From: Nyssa sinensis
Taxonomy: Eukaryota; Streptophyta; Magnoliopsida; Cornales; Nyssaceae
Assembly: GCA_008638375.1 (NCBI GenBank)
Contig: CM018048.1
Location: 53,850,347 to 53,914,346 of the forward strand
Length of the DNA stretch: 64,000 bases
Direction: 5' to 3'
Part shown: one piece after another, positions 1 to 12,500 of the stretch
How positions within the stretch are numbered: position 1 is the stretch's first letter
Layout of the letters: each line of letters opens with the position of its first letter
The notes under the pieces: generated by a model
What the model was told of the DNA's origin: nothing
Database searches by the model: none
Seen by the model: only the letters and a program-made list of their open reading frames with translations
Made by a program: the position numbers and the translations under genes

Positions 1-1143
1 GTATACATTTATCAATGTATATGATTTCATTTATATATCCATACATTTATCAATGTGTTATCAAGTAAGATCACAAACATTGTGGGATAATTAAAAAAAT
101 CCCTTTTCTGTCGCATGCATCTAAACTACCAAGTTGTAGTATGATGTGTGCAACATCCTCAGTGTCATCCATTCCTAATTCATGACTGTGTTTGTTTATT
201 ATACCAAAGACTTGGAATTGACTCCCGTTATCATAAAGGGGTTTATTGATATAGCAAAGGTGAAGGGATGAGAATTACAAATTTTAAAATGAATACATTC
301 GTATAACTACATCAATAAATAAATAAAAAGTAATATGATTCACATCGAGCATCGTGTGAATCATACCATCAATACTTTGGTACATTCATAAGGAATGTCA
401 ATGGTTCAATTTTCGTTGGTAGCAAGAATGAGAAATTTAAGCCCATTTATGATATGGATAAAAAAGGGTATGGATTAGTAGTGAAACTTGGTTCAGGCCA
501 TTGGGTTGGGCCTCCCATTGGCCCAAAGGTCCCACGAGCTCTTAACATTTAAAAAAAAAAACCAAAACAAAAATGAATGCAGGCCATTATTATACTTCAA
601 ATTTGGCAAAGTTCTAAATGAATGATAAAATTTTATCTAAGTGACATGTGTTTACTCTCTCTCACACAAAAAGATGTGAATCCGATTCTTTCTCTTCGTA
701 TTGTTATATTAATATAAATATATATATATATATATATATTCTTCCATCCCCACCGGCAGAAGAACATTCCGTAGAGATATTCTTATTAAAAAAAAAATAG
801 TATACAAATGTGTATGTTGTTAAATTATTCATTAATCCCGAAACATTGATTTTGGACAGATGAACAAGTGCAAAGTGTGCCGAAAGAACAAGTATACTTG
901 GCACTTTTTCATTGCCTCGAGACCAATACTCCCATATCAGTAAATAATTTCTCATCCTTGCGTGTTGGCTTTTCGTACATTCACTGGCAAATTAAATTGA
1001 GAATGCCAAGATGTATACACCTGGACCTTTTGGTACTATCATGCACCAAAATCTTGCCAAACTATGGAGGAGACAAAAGCCACTCATCAGATAAAGCATG
1101 AAGAATATATCTACGTGTGTGTGTGTGAGAGAGAGAGAGAGAC

Positions 1144-1426
1144 CAGGGTGTCCCTATGTCCAAAAATCCCAGACACTTGGGCCTTTACCACCTTCTTTAG
1201 CAGCACCTTCAGTCTGAAAGAAAATCAATGAACATTAGCACAGTAGCTAGGAAGCTTTCCATTAACTCTACATGAATCTCAACATATATACCTGATAAGG
1301 TGATGATCCTGCTCCAAAGATAAAATCAGGTGGGAAATCACGACGGGTAAGGGGATGCGGGGGTAGAGGTGGGGGTGGCATGGAATTCGGGCCATGAACT
1401 GAGACTGGAATGCTTTGAATCTCCAT
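1144..1426 (-). pseudogene. GH1 beta-glucosidase copy 1, 5' end only (exons 1-2), premature stop
   Basis: Exon 1 (1292-1426) encodes 45 residues starting MEIQSIPVSV, with a proline-rich stretch and then the GH1 N-terminal signature RRDFPPDFIFGAGSSPYQ. Exon 2 (1144-1213) encodes TEGAAKEGGKGPSVWDFWT and then TAG (codon 65, 1154-1156), where copy 2 has TGG and copy 3 has CAG. Exon lengths and phases match copies 2 and 3 (exon 2 is 70 nt in all three). The remaining exons would lie beyond the left edge, because intron 2 is 1.4-2.1 kb in the sister genes and only 1.1 kb of sequence remains here. The intron 2 start is still similar to the sisters (about 960-1100). The stop and a degraded TATA box point to a pseudogene; an assembly or sequencing error at one base is the alternative. 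Confidence 0.85.
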
Positions 1427-1509
1427 TATTTGATTTTTGGCTCTGTACCAAAGCTTCCTTCTATCTTTGAGTTGTTTGATTGGGGAGAAGCAGGCTTCCT
1501 CTTATCTTG

Positions 1510-1546
1510 GGTTATCTAGTGCACGGATGGCTTTGCCTTACACGTG
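1510..1546 (-). promoter_or_regulatory. Copy 1 proximal promoter: G-box and decayed TATA
   Basis: CACGTG lies at 1541-1546, followed toward the gene by a conserved spacer and then CTAGATAACC at 1510-1519, where copies 2 and 3 have CATATAAGCC and CTATATAAGCC. The TATA core has lost its consensus here. Position relative to the ATG matches the sister genes. Confidence 0.6.
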
Positions 1547-1959
1547 ATCCATGTGGGCTTCCCGTGGATAAATCTAAATATATATTATTTTTGTTTTTAG
1601 GAGTACATTGTTTGGAAGATGGGAACTATTCCAAGTAGCACGAGACTTCTATTTTGGCCGGTCGTACGAAGGGAGTGAATTTAATCACCTCATTTTCATG
1701 TATTTTTATAGATAAATATATATTTATAAAAAGGTAAGTTATACTTTGTAATAGGTAGTTTAGTTTCGATTTTAAATAAGACTCTCCATAATTAATTGAA
1801 ATAAAACAATTTTTTAATTTATAATTTTATTTCAAATGAGATCGATTGTAAACTATTATTCCAAATTGTTAACAGCAACTACCCATGTGATCGCACATGA
1901 TTATATTTTATTATCCTATAATTTAATGACTGTAATATGTTAATAACTGTTATTTTTTT

Positions 1960-2181
1960 AGGGGATGGGGTATGTTGATGCTTTATCAACCTCCTCTTTT
2001 TCTTTGTTTTGGTGCTAGCAAGTGATTGGTTTTTAGTTTGGTGCCAACTTAATTAGAATGGAGCTTGTAAACTCTGATTTTTTTTGCACCTTTTCTTTTT
2101 TATTGATGTCTTTTGTATATTTGTGCATCCCTTCATCAATAAAATTCTTATTTTCTTTGTTGATAAAAAAAAAAAAAAAAA
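1960..2181 (+). mobile_element. LINE 3' tail with poly(A)
   Basis: The stretch reads like the 3' untranslated end of a plant L1-type LINE: a TTTTTAGTTTGGTGCC-like segment, then TTTATTGATGTCTTTTG, then CATCAATAAAATTC, ending in a run of A at about 2164-2181. It is strongly 5'-truncated. No clean target duplication could be fixed. The left boundary is approximate. Confidence 0.6.
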
Positions 2182-2689
2182 GAATGCTAATGATTGCTGT
2201 TAATAATTTGGGATGACCATTTGATATTAGCTTTAATTGAAATGAAAATATAAATTGAGGGACTGAATTCTTTCAATTGATAATTGACAACCTTATTTAA
2301 ACAAATTATAAAATATTAAAGTGTAATTAACTCTTTGTAAAACAAGAATACTACCACTAGTGCTTTTACTTCATTTGAATTTCATGAAATGTTGAAATAT
2401 GAAAGCTAGTAATACTTTTGATTCAAAGGACTTGTTATCCTAAAGTTGTTTTTCCTTCTTACTGTCTTTGTACAGTGGCAGATTTAGACATTGGATATAG
2501 TGGCGGATTTAGACATTGGATATAGAAATCGGACAAGAACAAAAAAGAAATATAATTAAAGGAAGTATTTTGTGAAAATATAAAAAAAAATTATGGCCAA
2601 TTTCTAACTTTTTAAAAAACTTCTATAAAAAATAGGGATAAAAATCAATTTTTTAAAAATTAGGAGAGGGGTGTATCACTCTCTTACAA

Positions 2690-3250
2690 AGATTGGTTCT
2701 ACTAGTGGGTCTCACAAATAATAATCCCACTTTATGAAAAGATGATACACCTAAAGTGTTAGGAAGAAATGCGACAAGTAACAATATTGTTTAAAAAATA
2801 TTAGCCAAAGTAGTTGACAAAAAAATTAATAGCAAAAGTAAGTAGGTTCAAGGCACTTGCTAGTTTATATAATTTAATAATTAATCATTTTTAATAATTA
2901 ATAATATTATTATCTAACATTAATAATCATTTTATAATATTAATTTTTAAAATAGAAAACTACACGTGTAAATATAAAGATGTTATATAAATTTATTTTA
3001 ATAATAAAAAAGAGAATAACAGTTAAGAGTTTCTTCTCAATTAAATTAGATATAATAGATTTATTTTTGAAAATTTTCAAAATCCTCAGATACATGTCCT
3101 CTTTTATGTTAAAATTGTATGCTTGTGAGAAAGAATAAAAACCATAAAAAAAACTTAATAATTGATTTTTTTTAGTATATTAAGATATTAATTATTAGAG
3201 TAGGTTCTACACCAAAGAATAAAACTCGATTGCTTTAATGGCCTCTTTAT
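2690..3250. repeat. Duplicated upstream flank (partner 27770-28320)
   Basis: This noncoding block upstream of copy 1 matches the block upstream of copy 2 in the same order. Shared words include CTCAAGGCACTTGCTAGTTT, TTAAGAGTTTCTT and GTGAGAAAGAATAAAAA. It supports a duplication unit that reached well beyond the gene. It is diverged, with indels. Confidence 0.65.
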
Positions 3251-3389
3251 CTTACTTTTTATGCCTTCTGTTCTCTTCACTTTTTTTTTTTCTTTTTTCT
3301 TTTTTTTTTTTTCTTATCAACGAAAGATATATGTACAATGTATAAAGTTGAAAGAAAAAAAAATAAATTACACACTTCTATATAATAAA

Positions 3390-3460
3390 GGAAGTGAGAA
3401 TAGAACTCATGACGTCTCATTGTGAGAAGTCATGTGTTACCAACTAGGTTAGTTCCCAGT
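3390..3460 (-). repeat. SINE-like fragment with tRNA-type A and B boxes
   Basis: On the minus strand, TAACCTAGTTGG (A-box-like, 3441-3452) is followed about 40 nt later by GAGTTCTATTCTC (B-box-like). This spacing suits a degenerate tRNA-derived SINE. It is short and weak. Confidence 0.35.
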
Positions 3461-4894
3461 TAGCCTATTATCTTCACTTAAAAGCTCAAAAAAAAAATAT
3501 TTTGAAAAACTTTAGGTTATACAAAAAAAAAAAATCAAAAAGTCAATAAAAGCCTTATTAAGAAGTCAATTAAAATTAAAATAAGGGTGTCATTAAAAAA
3601 ATAAAAAATTAAAATAAGAATAAAGTGTGAAAATTTTTAAACTTAGAAAACAAAAATATAAATTAAAAGGTTTTATTTGACTTTTCTTTTTAAAAAGAAT
3701 AAAAAAAATTAAAATTAAAAAAATTGGGGGAGGCAGTTGCCCCTATCAAGCCTTACCTAGCCTTGTCCCTGCAGACGGAGTCTCTATATTATGCCCCATT
3801 AAAACATAATCACTACTTCAGTTTAACTCATGGTTAAAAAACTAACAAACCATCACATATCCTCATTAGAAAATTTACAATCATAACCTCCTTTATGCAG
3901 GGAAAAAACAAAATGACAATCAAAGTACAATTCTTTTTAGGAGTAGTTACACTTGTCTCTTTTGTAATATCTGATTAAAATGAAAGATATTATTAATGCA
4001 AGAAATAGATAACAAGATAAACAATTCAAAGACATTAATAATAACAGGTAAAGTGTGCAGAAAGTATCATTACAAACAAGCCTCGTCCCAATTACAAGAC
4101 CTCTCTTGTCATATTTAATATTACATTGACCTTCCCAGTTATAATGGTCACGAGACTGAACATTAATAAAAAGTATGAATTTACTATTTTATTCTTAGAA
4201 ATAGTTATAGTGACTTCTCTTATAAATTTTTTAAAAGATAAAAAAAGTTAATGTAATATAAAAGTGTATTTTAGTCATATAATTTTTTTTGTTGAAACAC
4301 TAATATCGTTAATGATGAATTTTGTACGGAAAGAAAAATTTGTATATTGTTAGTATAATAAAGGAGAGATCAGTATAATTTCAAAAAATATAAGAGAGAT
4401 TCTAATAATTGTCAAATAATTTGAGAGATGTGAGTATAATTATCGTCTTCTTTTTTTAAAGTAGCCAACTTACCAATTAAGATAGGGATTTAAAGCTTTA
4501 TTTTCATATCTTAATAATTTTTTTTTTCTTATAAGCGAAAGAAACTTACTAAATTCAGATTTTATTTCCATTTGTGTAATGATTACTGTCTTATCTCTGT
4601 ACAACCAATCCAAACTTTTTTTTGCATAAAGTTGAAAAAATATTTTCTTGTAACATTTAATATATATATATATATATAAATTTTAAAATATTTACTATTT
4701 TTTTAAAAAAACATTCAAGTCTTTTATTTGATACTTGTTTAAATGTAGAATTAAAATTTAGAGTAAATTATAATAATATCATCGAAGATTTCTGACAATT
4801 ATATTGACTTTCTCCACATTAAAAATATTTACTATTTTTTAATAAAAATATTCAAATCTTTTATTTGATAGTTATTCAAATGTGAAATTATAAT

Positions 4895-5516
4895 TTAGAG
4901 TAAATTACATTAACCTCTGGAGATTTTTGACAATTACGTTGACCTCCTCCGAAGTTTATAAAATTACGTACACTAATCTCAAATGTTTTACCTGACAATA
5001 TATAGATGCCTCATTACAGTCAATTTTTTCTTCAAAATGACAAAATTATCCCTTTTATGTTTTTTTTTTTTTATTTCAATTTTTAAATTTTGACTAATTC
5101 TTTTTTTCATTTCCAAATAAATATTGATAAAAATCTTCAATTTATTTTAAAATAAAATAATAAAGAAGTCTTTAATAAAAATTAGAAAATATTGGTCAAA
5201 AAATGCAAAAATAAATAAATAAAGTGAGAACTTTTGTCATTTTGAAAAGAAAAAAAAGTTGATTGAAAAGAAGTATTTGTATATTGTCAGGTAAAATAAG
5301 AGAAGTAAATGTAAAGTAATTTCAGAAATTTTAGGAGAAATTAGTATAATTCTTAAAAATCTGAAAAAAAAATCAGTATATTTTAAAAAAATGAATTTGT
5401 AAATTGTCAAGTAAAATAGGAGAGGTCAATGTAAAGTAATTTAAAAAATCTCAGAAGAAATGAATATAGTTGTCAAAAATTTTAAAAATATTCAATATAA
5501 TTTATCCTTAAATATA
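4895..5516. mobile_element. Terminal-inverted-repeat element, AT-rich family (copy 1)
   Basis: The left end GTAAATTACATTAACCTC and the right end, read in reverse, form long imperfect inverted repeats. Both carry a phrase like TTTTTGACAATTACGTTGACC. The interior has TTTTGTCATTTTGAAAAG and a TGCAAAAATAAA stretch. Related copies lie at 32095-32362, 38866-39381 and about 63060-63585, with a partial relative at about 4150-4450. No protein is coded. It looks like a non-autonomous DNA element; the superfamily is unclear. Confidence 0.5.
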
Positions 5517-5639
5517 ACAATATATCCACACTTTTTATTTATGCATACTCCAAATCTTAAATTCGGATATGTAATATCCGAAATAATTTTATTTCGAATC
5601 TTATCCGATCATATCCTATTTCATAAACATGTCTTAAGT

Positions 5640-7500
5640 TAGAACGTGCATGTGAACAAGTATGAAAATGATGGAAAACGTGTCATCCTGTATGAACTTG
5701 TCAAGAACTTAATAATTTTGTTGCTTTTGTTATAATCTCCCAGGACCGCTTGAACATATTTATAATAAAAATTTAAATATTAAATTTTGTTGTCATTTCT
5801 TGGGGGACCGCATGTACATATTTCTATCAAAGAGTTAAATAATGTGTCTTTCATATTAGATATTAAGAGATACAGGAAGAAAGTAAAAAATATATTTTAG
5901 GAGAGTAAAATTATACTAAATATTATACCATGCATAAATTTAAAAATGACAATATTTAGTTCTAAATTTAATAGGAAAAACTTTCTCTAAACTGGATACG
6001 TATCTTAACTACAATCAACCACAAATACAATACACATGTGCTTTTTTTTTATTTTTAGTTAAAACTAAATACAATCCGTGTCTATTTACAAAAGGATGGT
6101 GCTTCACTCCAAACCAAGTAAGAAGAATCTCTTCTTACTTATGTACGTGTCACAACTTTAGTGAGCCACAAATGCACTCACATGTATATCGTGTGACTAT
6201 TTAGTTTTAACAAAAAAAAATTAAAATAAAAAAACACATGTGCATTGTATATGTGATAGACTATGGTTAAAACATACACTCGGGTAGGAGGAATTGGAGC
6301 TAATTAGTATTGTCCTTTAAAAATTAAAGAAGTATATAAATTTAAGGACAGTGCTTGACTCTACACTAGGTAAGAGAAACTTCCTCTTACTTACATACGT
6401 GTCACAACCTTATTGTGCTACATATGCACTCACATGTATATCGTGTAACTATTTAATTTTAACTAAAAAATAAAATTTAAAAACACATGTGTAATACATA
6501 TGTGACTGATTGTGATAATAACACATCAATAGGTAAGACGAGATTCCTCCTACCCGATGTGAAACCAAGCATTATCATAAATTTAATATATTTTTTTATA
6601 GGTAAGACAACTATTTGTCATTGTTTGTTTCAAAAACTATGTCCACATTTCTACCAAAGAGCTGAAGAATATGTATACATATTAGACATTAATATATATA
6701 TATATATATGTATAATGTGGTGAAAAATGTGTATGATGAGATCAATGGGTATGATCACCCTTATAGACCATGTAAGATCTAAAACAAAAAAAAAAATGAA
6801 ATCAACGGTTGCAGTAATAACCACTCCGACGATTAAATCAAAAGAATATTAGAAGGTAAGAAGAGTATTAGAAGGTAAAAACATTGGAGAGAGTGATTAC
6901 AAGATTGGATTTGGGTTTTAATGCGTACCTTGACTATTTATGTAGAGAATTAGTTGCCATTCCAAGTAGAGTCCTTCCCGGAGTGAAATCAAAACTTCCC
7001 ATGCTGATATGGCAAGCTCAACTTCTAGTTTCTTTGTTGGAGTCTATTTCTTTATCTTTGATAATCACTGGAATGGAAGCTCTAGAATTAATCAATACAC
7101 AATATAACTTATCGAGGAATCAATTTGATAAGCAGTGTTTGGAATGTTTCCAAAACTCGCTTCTTTGATAAATAGGTGATTAGTTTAGATGAGGAGACGA
7201 GACTCTATATAGGACTATCACATGTATATCTGATAAATATATGTGACAATTTATTCAATTATCATAAATCTTTTTTAAAATTTAAATAACAAGATAAGAC
7301 ATATTCATCAATTTCAAAAATACCATTAACACATCATATGATAAACTAATCCGATAAATCAAACCGATATATTAAATATTTTCTGTGAATAAATGGCATC
7401 CAACCTAAGTCAACGCATCAATCTAACTTATTATTGATTTACCTTTGTATAACCAACAATATGAATTTTGTAGATGATACTCGGATACTTGAAGATAAGG
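5640..7500. other. Non-genic AT-rich stretch
   Basis: No gene was recognised. It holds degenerate relatives of a phrase seen elsewhere (GGGGACCGC followed by a CATATTTCTACC-like word) at about 5745, 5805 and 6640, and an (AT)n run near 6690. The open frame at 6884-7168 has no recognisable domain. Confidence 0.4.
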
Positions 7501-7879
7501 CTAGAGTACATAAAACACTTGAAGTTAAACACATTATAACTCTAGCTTGTTAAAAATGGATTTGTCAATACATAATTTGACTCAGTAACTTTCATAAAAA
7601 AACAAAACGTGTATTTTTTTACCTATATTTTATTCATTCACAAATAAAACAAATGTGTTGTTAAAATACTGATTAGAATACTATACTGTAAAAATTTACA
7701 GCATCTTAAAAATATTGTACTGTAATTTGAATTTTATAAAACTAGTTTTGAAATTGTACTGTAAATTGTATTTGTAAAACTAGTTTTGAAGTTAAAACAA
7801 TATTAATCTCAGCAGAACAAAAATCAGAAAGTAATAAAATCACACAAAAATTATACTGAAATAAGAAAAGAATGAAAAT

Positions 7880-8265
7880 TTGTAGATCTTACAGAATGTA
7901 GAAAGAACCAAATAGACAGGAATGGTGATTGACCAATGTTACTGTATTACACTATGTCCTTAAAACAATATCACCCTCGCGCCGATGCTTTGAGTTTGTA
8001 ATGACAATTATCTCACAGGATACAGTGGTTACACATAAAGAAGTAGCACTCCAATTTTCTGTGCACAACGAACCAGAACTTGTGTTGAACTCTCTCAATT
8101 TACAAACTCACAATGTGTATAAATGAATTCTATAACTTATGAATTAAATAAATGATTGATGATGGCGGACTGAGTTTATATATAGGATCTGGTGACTATT
8201 AGAACAATCACCATCTCTAATGCAAACTACATAATAAGACGGTAACCATGACACAAGTGAAAATG
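7880..8265 (-). repeat. LTR-like fragment (low confidence)
   Basis: Read on the minus strand, the stretch has CCTATATATAAACTC (TATA-like, about 8174-8188) followed by an R/U5-like sequence of higher complexity than its surroundings. No partner LTR, PBS or target duplication was found, so this may be a truncated or solo LTR relic. Confidence 0.3.
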
Positions 8266-8747
8266 ATTTTTGATTTTATTAAGTTGAAAAATAATGCTAT
8301 GTATTTTTTATTCTCATTTTCATTTATATTCTTAACATGAAGTGTTATTAAATTAATAAGTTTTAAAATATGTTCAAATTTTATTATTTATCTTACATGT
8401 TCATCTTGAATTTGACTAGATAATGGTATTTATAGTTTATTAGTAAAAATAAAAGAATTCTATGTAATTTCAAAAATTTCATAAGAAATCAACATAGCTT
8501 GCATTTTTACTTCATTACAAATTAAGATAAAGAGAAAAAAATAATTTCAAATAATTTCAGATAAGAATCAATTTGATATAAATATCTTAAATAGAATAAT
8601 TTACAGAAAAGTTTAAAATAGAGTATTTTAATAATTTTAAATGGTCACTCGTGATATGAAAGCAGAAACCTTGTTTTGTAAAGGAAAATACCATGCAAAA
8701 GATAAAAATAATAAAGAGGAATATTAAATTTTGTCATTTTTCTTCTG

Positions 8748-8867
8748 AGGACTGCATGTACATATTACAATCAGAATGTGGCTACGTGTAGATGAAGTTC
8801 ATGTTTTAGGACTGCATGTACATATTACAATCAGAATGTGGCTACGTGTAGATGAAGTTCATGTTTT
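8748..8867. repeat. Perfect 60-bp tandem duplication
   Basis: Two identical 60-bp units (8748-8807 and 8808-8867) start AGGACTGCATGTACATATT. An open frame across them shows an internal peptide repeat, but that follows from the DNA repeat and is not evidence of a gene. Confidence 0.9.
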
Positions 8868-8929
8868 ATTATTATTATTGTTTTTATCACTTTCTTCCAT
8901 GACCTTGTACACGTATCGACAGAATATTT

Positions 8930-9240
8930 ATTTCAATGGTCCCTTCTCAATAGGTCATCTCATTAACATTGTTTCAAAAGTGGTCCACCCATCATGGTCC
9001 CAATTTTCTTATTCCCTCCTTCGGTTGTCAGGTCGTATAAGGACAATCGAAATTTTATTCGAGTGATATAAATGTTCAATTTTTATATAATTTATGTGTG
9101 TTTATATTTTTTTTTTTATATTGTTGTATATGATAATTAGGTGTCATAATCTCATCCTAATTGGTGATCCGTTTAAGGTCTAATGGGATTCGAAAAATGT
9201 GTTTTAGGAGAAAATTTTGACCCGACTTATGTCTATTGAC
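8930..9240. repeat. Repeat unit interrupted by the Copia insertion (left part)
   Basis: The sequence from TTTCAATGGTCCCTTCTCAA to GTCTATTGAC recurs at 14579-14890. The remainder of this unit continues after the Copia element at 14094. The second copy therefore shows the uninterrupted arrangement. Confidence 0.8.
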
Positions 9241-9518
9241 TAATAGCACACCGGACTCCAACAGGATAAAGCTAACCAATTGGATCAACTTCAACAAGTA
9301 GATAAAGATCAGGATCAAAACAACCATGAAGATGAAGATACACTCACCAAAACAAATCTGAGAAAATAACAACTGATTTGTAAATTTGAATATTTTCAAA
9401 TGCCAGTAACAAGATAGAGACTATCTAAAATACATCTATATAAATATAGCATATGTGATCCCTCAAACATTAAGAGAGAGGAAAACATTTTCTTTCATTT
9501 ACCTTCTTTGTTTCTTTA
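9241..9518 (+). repeat. Copia 5' LTR
   Basis: This 278-bp repeat matches 13812-14093. It carries a TATA-like TCTATATAAATAT at 9435-9447. It ends directly before the primer-binding site and starts directly after the TTGAC target copy. Confidence 0.92.
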
Positions 9519-9530
9519 TGGTATCAGAGC
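9519..9530 (+). other. Copia primer-binding site
   Basis: TGGTATCAGAGC is complementary to the 3' end of plant initiator methionine tRNA. It abuts the 5' LTR with no spacer. Confidence 0.9.
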
Positions 9531-9554
9531 TATAAAGACATACGTCTCTCATCC

Positions 9555-12500
9555 ATGGCCTCCAATGTATCTTCTGCTAGCAATTCTTCCTCTAACAATT
9601 CTTCTACCTCTGCTACAAATTCTATTCTCCCCACCCAACTCCATCATTTTATCACCATCAAACTCACCCGAGACAACTATCTTCTTTGGACAGCTCAGTT
9701 AATTCCCTACCTCCGTGGTCAAAATCTCTTTGGTTACCTAGATGGCTCCACTCCCTGCCCACCAATCACTTCTCTTCTCTTCCAACGACTCCACCATTGT
9801 TCCTAATCCTGACTATATTCACTGGTCCCAACAAGATCAAAGCATTCTCAGTGCCCTCCTTTCTTCCTTCACCGAATCCCTTCTCACCCAAGTGGTTGGT
9901 CTCACAACTTCTCGCGATGTCTGGCTCGCATTAGAGAAAACATTTTCTTCCACTTCCTCAGCCCGAATTCTCAGCATCCATTTTCAACTCTCTACTCTCA
10001 AAAAGGCATCCCTCACCATCACCGATTACTTCACTAAAGTAAAACAACTTTCCGACACTCTTTCTGCCATTAGTCATCCCCTTAGCTCCTCAAAAATCAC
10101 CTCATATCTTCTTGCTAGTCGCCCTCCCTCCTACGACTCCCTTGTTACTTCTATTACCACCCGCTTAGATCCCATTTCCCTTGACGACTTATATGGCTGT
10201 CTCCTCACTCATGAAAATCGTCTTGACCAACAAAACACCTTCACTGACTTCCCCTTACCCTTGGCTAATATTGCCACCTCCTACTCTAGTCGCGGTCCTC
10301 GTGGTTCTCCTTCCCATCGTAGTGCTCCTCACTATGGCACCTGGTCACGAGGCAGGGGGCGTGCCTTCCACCATTCTCCAACTTACCCAACCTCCCATTC
10401 TACCCGATCTCCTTGTCAAATCTGCTCCAAAATTGGCCATACCGCTGCCACTTGTTGGCATCGATTCGACCAGAATTTCCACCCTTCCTCCTCCCCCACT
10501 CCTCAAGCCCACATTGCTCACCCCCCCACCTCCTACCACATCTCCTGCAGTCAACTATGATCAAAACTGGTATCCTGACACCGGGGTTACCCACCACATG
10601 ACATCCAGTCTTCACAACCTTTCACTCAATGCCGATCCCTACACTGGCCCTGATCAAATTCAAGTGGGCAATGGACAAGGTTTGCAAATACTTCACACTG
10701 GCTCTTCTCTTCTTCATTCCGCTTCCAAATCTTTCTTTCTCCACAACATCTTACATGCGCCTTGAAATCAAAAAGAATTTATTGTCAGTTTCTCAATTCA
10801 CAAATGATAATAACGTTTATTTTGAATTTCACCCTTCTTTTTTCTGTGTGAAGGATCAATCCTCGGGCGCTATCCTTCTCCAAGGACCGAGTAACAATGG
10901 CCTTTATCCTCTGCATACTCTCATATCTCCATCCACCCGCCCCGTTTCTTACATTGGCGAACGAGTCTCAGTTCCTCAGTGGCATGCACGCCTCGGTCAC
11001 CCTGCTTTACGCATAGTGAAAGCAATCCTCTCCAAGCATCATCTAGCAGTCACCTCCAATAAAAGCTTTCCCGTTTGTCATGCTTGTCAATTAGGAAAAA
11101 GTCATAAATTACCTTTTCATTTGTCACTATCTGTTTCATCCACTCCCTTTGAGTTGCTATTTATGGATGTATGGGGTCCCTCACCCATTGAATCTGTTCA
11201 AGGAAATAAATATTATTTTAGCATTGTTGATGATTTCTCTAAATTCATATGGCTATTTCCTATTGATGCAAAATCCAAGGTTGAACATACCTTCATCACT
11301 TTCCAACTCCAAATTGAACTCTATTTTAATTGTAAAATCAAAGTTGTTCAAACAGATTTTGGAGGCGAATTCTAGGGGCTTAAAATCGCACCTCCGTAAC
11401 TCTGGCATCCACCATCGCCTGTCTTGCCCACACACTCACGAACAAAATGGGTCTGTCGAGCGCCGTTATCGCCACATCATCGAGACTGGCCTCACCCTTA
11501 TAGCCGCTGCTTCTGTTCCAACCCACTACTGGGACGATGCTTTTACCACTGCCACCTATCTCATAAATCGCCTCCCCTCTCCCATCATTCACCACAAAAC
11601 CCCCCTTGAACTCCTCTTCCACCAAACTCCAGATTATTCCCTCCTCCGTACCTTTGGGTGCGCCTGCTGGCCATATCTTCGCCCATATAACTCCCACAAA
11701 ATGGACTATCTGCTCCGATCTCTGCGTTTTCCTTGTATACAGCCCCACCCATCGTGGCTATCGCTGCCTGCAACGATCCACCGGCTAGATCTTCATCTCC
11801 CGGCACGTCGTTTTTGATGAATCGCGTTTTCCCTTCCAACAGGTGGCTATGCCATCTTCTGATTCGCTCATCTCTTTCCCCCCGCTGCCCTCTTCCCTTC
11901 ATCTCTCACCGCTCCAATCGCCTCCCGCTCCCTTTGTTTCCTGCACCCCAGCGCCTCTCTCTTCAAATGCCCCTTCTTCAGCTTCATCAGATCCACCGCC
12001 CCACTCTTCAAACGACCCACAAACCCACGGCCCAATATCCCACGACCCTGCTACCACCGGCCCACAATCTCACCCAGCGCCCAATTCACCAACCCGAGCC
12101 CAACCTTCCCACTCCAACCCACCATCCCACCATGAGCCCACTATTACCCGCCCAAACTCTCACCCTATGACCACCCGTTCTAAAAATCACATACATAAGC
12201 CCAAATCTCTTCCCCTTGATATGACTCCCACCCCACAGGCCTTGCTCACTGAGACCACAGACATTGAGCCCACTTCTTTCTCTAATGCCTCAAAAAGTCC
12301 ACTTTGGCGCCAAGCCATGACTGAGGAATTTCAGGCCTTACTTGACAATGGCACATGGGTCCTCGTTCCTCCCAAGCCCAACATAAATCTGGTCGGCTTT
12401 AAGTGGGTTTATCGTATTAAGAAACGGGCTGATGGGTCCATTGAACGTTACAAAGCCCGTTTTGTTGCCAAAGGTTTTCACCAACTACCCGGTATTGACT

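Noticed and set aside
868..1101. 77-aa open frame on the plus strand
   Set aside because: It lies in the conserved part of intron 2 of copy 1, antisense to the gene, and the similar introns of copies 2 and 3 do not keep the frame.
6884..7168. 94-aa open frame on the plus strand
   Set aside because: No recognisable domain, promoter or splice context in a repeat-rich area. It might be a fragment of an unknown element, but I cannot support a gene.
8776..9066. 96-aa frame with an internal peptide repeat
   Set aside because: The repeat is produced by the 60-bp DNA duplication; the rest has no domain.
10345..11902. Long antisense frames within the Copia element
   Set aside because: Shadows of the C-rich gag-pol strand.
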